Positions 1 through 5,130 of a stretch of DNA of 6,593 nucleotides are shown here, in pieces. Both the position numbers and the translations under genes were made by a program. Under the pieces are notes generated by a model that was not told where the DNA came from, made no database searches, and saw only the letters and a program-made list of their open reading frames with translations. The stretch is from NCBI GenBank assembly GCA_030433395.1, contig JAUILX010000055.1, positions 1 through 6,593 of the forward strand, written 5' to 3'. Each line of letters opens with the position of its first letter. Position 1 is the first letter of the stretch. Source of the stretch: Chlamydiia bacterium (lineage in GTDB: Bacteria > Chlamydiota > Chlamydiia > Chlamydiales > JACKPQ01).

Positions 1-1
1 G

Positions 2-613
2 ATGTTTCAAACCGGCTATCTAACGATCAGAGACTATTTCTCTGAAGATGATTCATTTAGCCTTGACTTTCCAAATCGAGAAGTCAGACAAGCTTTTTTC
101 AACTCACTGATTGATCACTTTGCTCAGGTCCAACCGCGAGGATCAGAGTTTTTAGCAACTGAAATACAAGCCGATTTAGATCATGGCGATTTTGAGTCCT
201 TTACTAAAAAAATGAATCAACACTTTGCCAAAATTCCTTACCATCTTTTTAAAGATGCAAAAGAGGGGTTCTTTCATGCTGTTTTCCTAACATTTCTCGA
301 AAAATCAGGGCTTAAAACAATGGCAGAAATTGCTACCAATATTGGGCGTATTGACCTGGTTGCAGAGTCATCTAAAAGTCTTTTTATTTTTGAATTGAAA
401 GTTGATAAAAATAGCGAGTGCGCTTTTGATCAAGCCGAAACAAAGAAATACCAAGAACGCTATGAACAAACTAAAAAAAATATCTTTATTATAGGCATTA
501 ATTTCGACACCAAGCAGCGAAACATTTCTGATTGGAGAGGTAAACTTTTTTCAACAGAAGGAAAACTCTTAACCGGGCTCATTCCACGCAAGACAAATCC
601 ACTGGTATCGTAA
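2..613 (+). CDS. AAA-ATPase-like / PDDEXK_9 (DUF1703) protein, 3' part only
   Basis: This is the C-terminal part of a two-part protein: an N-terminal AAA-like ATPase (outside the window) and a C-terminal PD-(D/E)XK nuclease-like domain. The visible 203 residues begin with the family linker FQTGYLTIRDY and the YPNREVR-like motif FPNREVRQAF (residues 23-32), which normally follow the ATPase part, so the ATG at base 2 is probably an internal methionine and the gene is cut by the window edge. The nuclease core is GRIDLV (D118), then FIFELKV (E131, K133), giving a D-x12-E-x-K arrangement, followed by the QAETKKY helix and the IIGINFD strand. All the acidic and lysine positions are intact, so the domain does not look decayed. 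The function of this family is unknown. It is often multicopy in gut and intracellular bacteria, and a nuclease or phage/TA-type role is only inferred. The stop at 611-613 lies 10 bp before the lysS -10 box. Confidence 0.82.
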   Translation: MFQTGYLTIRDYFSEDDSFSLDFPNREVRQAFFNSLIDHFAQVQPRGSEFLATEIQADLDHGDFESFTKKMNQHFAKIPYHLFKDAKEGFFHAVFLTFLEKSGLKTMAEIATNIGRIDLVAESSKSLFIFELKVDKNSECAFDQAETKKYQERYEQTKKNIFIIGINFDTKQRNISDWRGKLFSTEGKLLTGLIPRKTNPLVS

Positions 614-622
614 CAACTCATC

Positions 623-631
623 TGCTATAAT
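623..631 (+). promoter_or_regulatory. Extended -10 promoter for lysS
   Basis: The sequence TGCTATAAT is a perfect extended -10 (TGnTATAAT). The -35 region is poor: the best hexamer at 18-bp spacing is CTGGTA at 602-607, with three matches to consensus, as is tolerated when TGn is present. The start of transcription is expected about 7-8 bases downstream, at about 637-639, which falls on or next to the ATG at 639. The site is in the only gap between the upstream gene and lysS. Confidence 0.6.
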
Positions 632-638
632 TGTGCAC

Positions 639-2936
639 ATGGAAAAGACTCAAACAAAACTTAACATAACCGAAGCTATTTGGAAGCGCTATCCCCACCT
701 TAAAGTAGGTGTGCTCATTGCCAAAGGCATCGATAATAGCCGCCCAGACGGCGAAATTTTAAAACTATTGCGCAAATCAGAGCACGACGCAAAAAATAAA
801 TATGCACAAATTGATTTAGGCAACATCGGAAAATTGACTGACTGGCGCGAGGCATACCGCTCGTTTGGGTATAAACCATCATCGACTAGATGCTCTACAG
901 AGAGCCTTTTAAGGCGCGCCTTAAAGGACAATCAGTTACCTGATATTAGCTCTGTTGTAAACTTATATAATGCTATCTCACTTCAGCATACCATCTGCGC
1001 CGGTGCAGATGATCTAGACAAGCTAGATGGCCCATTGCAATTAACAGTTGCATCTGGTGATGAAAAATTTACTGCCATTGGCGGCGAGAGCACCGAACTT
1101 GCACGAGCTGGCGAAGTGATTTACCGCGATGAGCGCGAAGTGACTTGTAAAGCTTGGAACTACCGCGAATGCAATAAATCTAAGATCACGCCCGAGACAA
1201 AGAACGCCATGCTCGTGATCGAGGGGCTAGAAAACACCTCTCTTTCAGAAATGGCTCGAGCCTTAACTGAGCTAAGCGAGCTGCTTCACCGCTTCTGCGG
1301 GGGTGCCTACGAGCTTCATTTGCTTGATTCTCAAGTCAGCGAGATGAGCGATCAATCCTTACTTGAAAATCGCACAATCCCCGTTGAGATCCCCGAACCT
1401 GAATATCACAAACACGAAGCTTTTCAGATCCGAAAAGACAAGCTTGAGGAAATCTGCGAACTGGGCCTTGAGCCCTATCCTCATAAGTTTACGCCAACAA
1501 TTAGCGTAAAAAACCTTAAAGCTAACGAGATGCAAAGCTTTGACGAAGCTGCAGCCGACACATCTGAGGGCATCTCCATAGCTGGACGAATTGTTCTTTT
1601 TCGCGCGATGGGCACAAATATTTTTGCTCAATTGCTCGATGAAACAGCAAAACTTCAAGTTGTCTTCAATCGCGACCACACCCAAGTTGTAGGCTTGCCA
1701 GAAAGTGAAAAGCCAATCAAATTTATCGAAAAGAAACTTGACCTTGGCGATATCATTGGCGTGCGTGGGCATCTATTTAAAACACAGACTGGTGAAATGA
1801 CCCTCTTCGTAAAGGAAGCAACCCTCCTTTGCAAAACGCTACTTCCCCTGCCCGATAAGCACAAAGGTCTATCCGATAAAGGAACCCGCTACCGTAAGCG
1901 CTGGCTTGATTTAATCACCCATCCCGATGTTGGTGAGCAATTTCGCATCCGAAGCCGCCTTCTAGCTAACATACGCAAATATTTTGATGAAAACGCATTT
2001 TTAGAAGTTGAGACTCCCATTTTGCAAAACATTTATGGAGGAGCTGCAGCGCGCCCTTTTACCACGCACCACAATGCGCTCTCGCAAGATATGTACTGCC
2101 GCATTGCACTTGAAATTGCCTTGAAAAAACTCGTTGTTGGCGGTATGAATCGCGTTTATGAAATCGGCAAGGTTTTTCGCAATGAAGGCATCGATCGCAC
2201 GCATAATCCAGAGTTTACAATGCTCGAGGCCTACGCCGCCTATTGGGATTACAATGATGCCATGGCCTTTATTGAAAATCTTTATGCTACTCTTGCAATC
2301 GATCTTTTTGGCAGCACCAATATTGGTGAGCGCGAAGATAAAAGCGGAAAAAAACATGTGATCGATCTTAAAACTCCATGGATTCGCATGTCGATGAAAG
2401 ATGCGATAAAAACCTATGGCGAAATTGATATCGATTGTTTGACAAACGCTGAGCTTGTTAAAAAACTAGAATCAAAAGTTAACCCTGATAAGCTTGTTGA
2501 TATGCCCCGCGGCAACCTTGTTGCTATGCTCTTTGAAGAATATGCAGAGCATCACCTCATTCAACCCCATCACATCATTGACCATCCTATTGAAACCACT
2601 CCCCTTTGTAAACCTCATCGCGATCCTAAGCTCAAAAAAAAGGGATATGTCGAGCGTTTTGAAAGCTTTATTCTCGGTGTCGAGTGTTGCAATGCTTACA
2701 GCGAGCTAAATGATCCTGTTCTCCAACGCGAGCTTCTTGAAGATCAAGCACGCGCTAAAGATGCAGGAGATGATGAAGCGTGTCCGATGGATGAAGAATT
2801 TATTGAAGCCATTTGCCAAGGAATGCCACCAGCTGGAGGCTTTGGTATTGGTATCGATCGACTGTGCATGCTATTTACAGGCGTGCATTCGATTCGCGAT
2901 GTGCTCTTTTTTCCCGTTATGCGTCCTGAGGAGTGA
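639..2936 (+). CDS. lysS: Fusion of a B3/B4 tRNA-editing-like domain with class II lysyl-tRNA synthetase
   Basis: The product attaches lysine to tRNA-Lys using ATP in the cytoplasm, and carries an extra N-terminal domain. Numbering is from the ATG at 639 (765 aa). Residues about 10-230 match the B3/4 fold (COG3382 type) known as the editing domain of PheRS beta: CAGADDLDKLDGPLQL (120-135), GDEKFTAIGG (140-149), then CKAWNYREC and KITPETKNA (170-191). A linker of about 25 residues leads to the LysRS start, FQIRKDKLEEICELGLEPYP (262-281). An OB-fold anticodon-binding domain (about 312-400) follows, then motif 1 (about 436-463), motif 2 with FRNEG (R514) and HNPEF, and motif 3 GGFGIGIDR (R741). 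The predicted lysine pocket is intact: E492, N685, Y687, E689. The LysRS part is about 505 residues, the usual full size; normal bacterial LysRS lacks the front domain. A GTG at 633 would add two residues. I prefer ATG 639 because it coincides with the predicted transcription start; neither start has a Shine-Dalgarno. What the B3/4 part edits is unknown. Confidence 0.93.
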   Translation: MEKTQTKLNITEAIWKRYPHLKVGVLIAKGIDNSRPDGEILKLLRKSEHDAKNKYAQIDLGNIGKLTDWREAYRSFGYKPSSTRCSTESLLRRALKDNQLPDISSVVNLYNAISLQHTICAGADDLDKLDGPLQLTVASGDEKFTAIGGESTELARAGEVIYRDEREVTCKAWNYRECNKSKITPETKNAMLVIEGLENTSLSEMARALTELSELLHRFCGGAYELHLLDSQVSEMSDQSLLENRTIPVEIPEPEYHKHEAFQIRKDKLEEICELGLEPYPHKFTPTISVKNLKANEMQSFDEAAADTSEGISIAGRIVLFRAMGTNIFAQLLDETAKLQVVFNRDHTQVVGLPESEKPIKFIEKKLDLGDIIGVRGHLFKTQTGEMTLFVKEATLLCKTLLPLPDKHKGLSDKGTRYRKRWLDLITHPDVGEQFRIRSRLLANIRKYFDENAFLEVETPILQNIYGGAAARPFTTHHNALSQDMYCRIALEIALKKLVVGGMNRVYEIGKVFRNEGIDRTHNPEFTMLEAYAAYWDYNDAMAFIENLYATLAIDLFGSTNIGEREDKSGKKHVIDLKTPWIRMSMKDAIKTYGEIDIDCLTNAELVKKLESKVNPDKLVDMPRGNLVAMLFEEYAEHHLIQPHHIIDHPIETTPLCKPHRDPKLKKKGYVERFESFILGVECCNAYSELNDPVLQRELLEDQARAKDAGDDEACPMDEEFIEAICQGMPPAGGFGIGIDRLCMLFTGVHSIRDVLFFPVMRPEE

Positions 2937-3072
2937 GCCTAAGAGCCTCAACATACGTTTTGATAATATCGATAGCACCTTCAGGATCATTATCCTCAAG
3001 ACACTGAGCAATTGCCAAGTCAACAACGGATTTATCGATGAGTTCTTCTTGTATGAGTGCTGGTTGAGCCAT
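2917..3072 (-). CDS. Small acidic 51-residue protein, possibly a truncated antitoxin
   Basis: This is an ORF of 51 codons from ATG (3070-3072) to TAA (2917-2919). It is supported by a strong ribosome binding site (AAGGA, 6 nt before the ATG) rather than by length. The product is acidic and looks mostly helical: an N-terminal stretch with IQEELIDKSVVDLAIAQ, then CLEDNDPEGAIDIIKTYVEA, then a short tail LRLTPQDA. From memory, the middle part resembles the helix before the HTH of small antitoxin-like regulators (pattern: LxDnDxEgAlxIIxxYlxAl), but no HTH follows, so it may be a shortened remnant or an unrelated small protein. It starts 55 bp after the stop of the secreted-protein gene on the same strand, with a hairpin in the gap. 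Its last 20 bp overlap the end of lysS in the opposite orientation. No partner toxin is visible in the window. Function not assigned. Confidence 0.55.
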   Translation of the reverse strand: MAQPALIQEELIDKSVVDLAIAQCLEDNDPEGAIDIIKTYVEALRLTPQDA

Positions 3073-3078
3073 AAATCA

Positions 3079-3083
3079 TCCTT
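3079..3083 (-). promoter_or_regulatory. Ribosome binding site of the 51-codon gene
   Basis: AAGGA on the minus strand ends 6 nt before the ATG at 3072. This spacing and match are better than those seen for the large genes in the window, and they are the main reason to believe the small gene is translated. Confidence 0.6.
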
Positions 3084-3088
3084 GCAAT

Positions 3089-3125
3089 TGCGGGTTCTTC
3101 CATTTTGAAAGAACCCGTATTTTTT
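3089..3125 (+). terminator. Rho-independent terminator of the lysS transcript
   Basis: An inverted repeat CGGGTTCTT (3091-3099) and AAGAACCCG (3109-3117) forms a perfect 9-bp stem, extended by a G-U and a T-A pair, with a 9-base loop. It is followed on the plus strand by TATTTTTT. The T-run is only on the plus-strand side, so the terminator acts on transcripts coming from lysS, about 155 bases after its stop. On the minus strand the same hairpin lies between the secreted-protein gene and the 51-codon gene, without a T-tract after it. Confidence 0.85.
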
Positions 3126-3127
3126 GT

Positions 3128-3628
3128 CTAGAAGCAGTAGCCGTATGAAACAGATAGTGATGGAACACGTCGCCATTTTTCTTTAGCGTAAAACCCAGGC
3201 AAAACTTTCACTTCTACAAAGCGCCTGTCATATTCAGTTTTATAAAAGCTTTTTCCAAAAACTAGGTTTGGAGCAAGAAAGCCAGCGCCTTTATCAAACC
3301 TATTTCCAGTTACATTAGCATAGCCCCCTTGAGCGCCAATACCAAAATAAAATTCTGAATCTAAATTAGGTTTTGGAAAATACAAATAATTTAAAAAAGC
3401 ATGAGCTTCATAGGCAAACAAAACAGGCGAGCCCCCAATACCAATTTCATATCCATCATGATTATGCTGAACACGTCTTGCAAAATTCAAAGAGTAGACG
3501 CATGGAAAGCTCGCACCGTGGCTAAAATATCCATACTGATCATTGATTATTGGATCAGCTGTAGCTTCATCACAAAAACCACTTCCAACAGTAATAGCTG
3601 CAATAAACAATAGAATTAACTTTTTCAT
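3128..3628 (-). CDS. Small secreted, outer-membrane-like beta-strand protein
   Basis: A 166-residue protein, probably exported. It begins with a typical signal peptide: MKK, a hydrophobic core LILLFIAAITVG, and a likely cleavage after ATA near residue 24. The mature part has alternating aromatic and glycine-rich stretches that look like amphipathic beta strands (YEIGIGGSPVLFAYEAHAFL, FYFGIGAQGGYANV, RFVEVKVLPGFYA) and ends in an aromatic residue (SVSYGYCF), the usual last-strand signature of outer membrane barrels. At about 140 mature residues it would make a small barrel of roughly 8 strands. It resembles small secreted proteins I associate with Parachlamydiales, but no function is known. 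The ATG at 3628 is chosen because GAAGG lies 5 nt upstream; an in-frame TTG at 3640 is less likely. It has its own promoter in the 51-bp gap after the ATPase gene. No lipobox is convincing (SGFC only). Confidence 0.72.
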   Translation of the reverse strand: MKKLILLFIAAITVGSGFCDEATADPIINDQYGYFSHGASFPCVYSLNFARRVQHNHDGYEIGIGGSPVLFAYEAHAFLNYLYFPKPNLDSEFYFGIGAQGGYANVTGNRFDKGAGFLAPNLVFGKSFYKTEYDRRFVEVKVLPGFYAKEKWRRVPSLSVSYGYCF

Positions 3629-3641
3629 AAAAACCTTCAAT

Positions 3642-3657
3642 TTAGTTGTTAAACTAA
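3642..3657 (-). promoter_or_regulatory. Short palindrome at the start of the secreted-protein mRNA
   Basis: TTAGTT and AACTAA form two 6-bp arms around a 4-base centre, at the predicted transcription start of the secreted-protein gene. It could be an operator or a small 5' stem, but the sequence is AT-rich and such palindromes occur by chance. Confidence 0.25.
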
Positions 3658-3661
3658 GGCA

Positions 3662-3690
3662 ATTATGATCTAAATGAAATTAAATTGCAA
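3662..3690 (-). promoter_or_regulatory. Sigma-70-like promoter of the secreted-protein gene
   Basis: On the minus strand, TTGCAA (-35, 4 of 6 matches) at 3685-3690 is followed after exactly 17 bp by CATAAT (-10, 5 of 6) at 3662-3667. The expected transcription start near 3655 gives a leader of about 27 bases before the ATG at 3628, with the ribosome binding site inside it. The -35 box overlaps the last codons of the ATPase gene. Confidence 0.5.
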
Positions 3691-5020
3691 GATAGTTCAA
3701 TGCCTGAAGCTGATCGGGATGAGCGAGAGCTGCAACAGCATAAAGAGGCTTTGAAATGATTTTATCATGTGACATATAATTGTTTGTAGAGAAGCGCATA
3801 CCATGGGGAACATGAGAATATTCCTTCAGGAACAGATGTAGACTTTTTAGCTTTCCTCCGCACCCGCTCTTAACCTCAATAGGAACAACACTTCCGTTAT
3901 ACTCAAAAATATAATCAATTTCTGCTGTACTGCTTTTATTCAGTCGCCTCCAATAATAAATAGAGGGCTTTTTAAAAGTTTGAGAGTAACAGAGCAGCTC
4001 TTGACCAACAAAGCTTTCTGCTACCATTCCTCGATTAATAAACGCAGCGCCAGGTTTTGTAAACCATGTCGATACATCTAGTCCAAGAATGGCTTGGCAA
4101 ACTGCTACATCTAGAAAAATCATTTTAAACCATTCAAGATTCACACCAGCTCCCAATGGAAGACCTTGCGCAGCTGTGTGGTAGATACGGTGCACAACAT
4201 TTGCCATGCAAAGCAGATCTAAACAGGGAGCAAGCTCACGTTTTCGATACTCACCATGAACATTCTTATATTGGAATTGCTGGCCAATAAGATGTGGGAT
4301 TTGATTATAGAGTTGCTCTAGATACTTCACTTGATGCTGTTTGGCATATTTTCGAAAATCCATCTGATAATTTTCAATGATTTGATGATGCACTTCAAAA
4401 CTCTCTTTTGCATTTTGAGTTTTCACCCATTTATGGACAGCTTCCGGCATCCCTCCAATAGCAAAATAGTGTCCAAGAAAATCTAATAGCTTGTTATGAA
4501 TAACTATTGGCATCTCTTCTTGATCTTGCTCTAAAATAGCCTTGATTAGCATCCCTTGATCAATTGCAGATAAAAATTCCATGAAAGACAACGGTTGCAT
4601 ATATAAGCTAGCAATACGACCAACAGGAACTCCTACCTGCTCAATTGCAAAATCTAGAAGAGACCCCGCAGCAATAACATGCAGCTCTGGCATATGCTCA
4701 TAGAAATAGCGTAAAGCCGTTAAAGCTTTGGGAACAGCTTGTATCTCATCGAAGAAAATGAGAGTTTTTCCCGGTACAATTTTTTCTCCTGAATAGAGCT
4801 CTAACTCTCTTAAAATACGCTTCGGATCTAGATTTTTCTTAAAAATCTCATGCGCGTCTTCTGCAAGCTCAAGATTAACCTCTATGATGTTTTTAAATGA
4901 CTTTCCCAATTCACGCACAGCATACGTCTTGCCAATTTGCCTAGCTCCTCGCAAGAGTAAAGGCTTATGCTCAGCCTTATTTTTCCAGGCCTGAAGATGA
5001 AAGTCAGCTAATCGCTTCAT
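3680..5020 (-). CDS. AAA_14 / DUF4143 family ATPase
   Basis: A 446-residue cytoplasmic P-loop ATPase of the COG1373 type. The N-terminal AAA_14 domain shows Walker A GARQIGKT (25-32), Walker B LIFFDEIQ (87-94), the AAGSLLDF segment (117-124) with a sensor-like Ser120, and VGRIASLYMQPLSFMEFL (133-150), which contains a conserved arginine. GGMPEAVHKWV (189-199) marks the hinge to the DUF4143 part. The C-terminal portion has a PD-(D/E)XK-like core: AEIDYIF (E367, D369) and PIEVKSG (E382, K384). All key residues are present and the length is normal, so the gene looks intact. The start MKRLADFHLQAW is where family members usually begin, although no Shine-Dalgarno is seen. The cellular role of the family is unknown. 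These genes are often multicopy and patchily distributed, suggesting accessory or transferred DNA. The gene lies between a 33-bp repeat array and the secreted-protein gene. Confidence 0.92.
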   Translation of the reverse strand: MKRLADFHLQAWKNKAEHKPLLLRGARQIGKTYAVRELGKSFKNIIEVNLELAEDAHEIFKKNLDPKRILRELELYSGEKIVPGKTLIFFDEIQAVPKALTALRYFYEHMPELHVIAAGSLLDFAIEQVGVPVGRIASLYMQPLSFMEFLSAIDQGMLIKAILEQDQEEMPIVIHNKLLDFLGHYFAIGGMPEAVHKWVKTQNAKESFEVHHQIIENYQMDFRKYAKQHQVKYLEQLYNQIPHLIGQQFQYKNVHGEYRKRELAPCLDLLCMANVVHRIYHTAAQGLPLGAGVNLEWFKMIFLDVAVCQAILGLDVSTWFTKPGAAFINRGMVAESFVGQELLCYSQTFKKPSIYYWRRLNKSSTAEIDYIFEYNGSVVPIEVKSGCGGKLKSLHLFLKEYSHVPHGMRFSTNNYMSHDKIISKPLYAVAALAHPDQLQALNYLAI

Positions 5021-5041
5021 ATTTAACTACTTATATATATT

Positions 5042-5130
5042 CACGGTCGCCATACAAGGTAAATATACCATATCCATGGTCGCCATACAAGGTAAATTCA
5101 CCTCTTTCATGGTCGTGAGACAAGGTTAAT
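5042..5130. repeat. 33-bp tandem repeat, about 2.7 units
   Basis: The core ATGGTCGCCATACAAGGTAA occurs at 5076-5095. A one-mismatch copy (cACGGTCGCC...) starts at 5043, and a diverged copy (ATGGTCGTGAGACAAGGTTA) starts at 5109. The unit starts (5042, 5075, 5108) are spaced exactly 33 bp apart. Each unit is about 22 conserved bases plus an 11-base variable spacer. The array begins inside the last codons of cysS (the third copy runs through its stop) and ends 22 bp before the ATPase start codon, so it fills the whole intergenic gap. On the minus strand two frames are open across it, giving 11-residue periodic peptides (LPCMATM.. or FTLYGDH..), but no ribosome binding site is seen. Each core contains ATGG-TCG-CCAT, a small interrupted palindrome. 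Confidence 0.85.

Noticed and set aside
633..635. GTG as the lysS start
   Set aside because: It would lie upstream of the predicted transcription start and has no Shine-Dalgarno; ATG 639 is preferred, though only two residues differ.
1359..1772. 137-codon minus-strand frame inside lysS
   Set aside because: It lies wholly within conserved LysRS sequence; the product is Phe/Cys-rich without family features, so it is a shadow frame.
2710..3108. 132-codon plus-strand frame across the lysS 3' end
   Set aside because: Most of it overlaps motif 3 of LysRS in another frame; the remainder is antisense to the small gene and runs into the terminator hairpin.
3089..3125. Bidirectional terminator
   Set aside because: The minus-strand side of the hairpin is followed by CAATTGCAAGG with no T-run, so only plus-strand termination is supported.
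3638..3640. TTG as start of the secreted-protein gene
   Set aside because: The ribosome binding site GAAGG overlaps this codon region and is correctly spaced for the ATG at 3628, which also gives a better signal peptide.
5030..5065. Promoter of the DUF4143 gene formed by repeat-borne TTTACC and TATATA
   Set aside because: Both boxes match consensus at only 4 of 6 positions and the region is AT-rich, so it is not strong enough to list as a feature.
5042..5130. CRISPR array
   Set aside because: The spacing leaves only about 11 bases between conserved cores, too short for spacers, with only three units and no cas genes.
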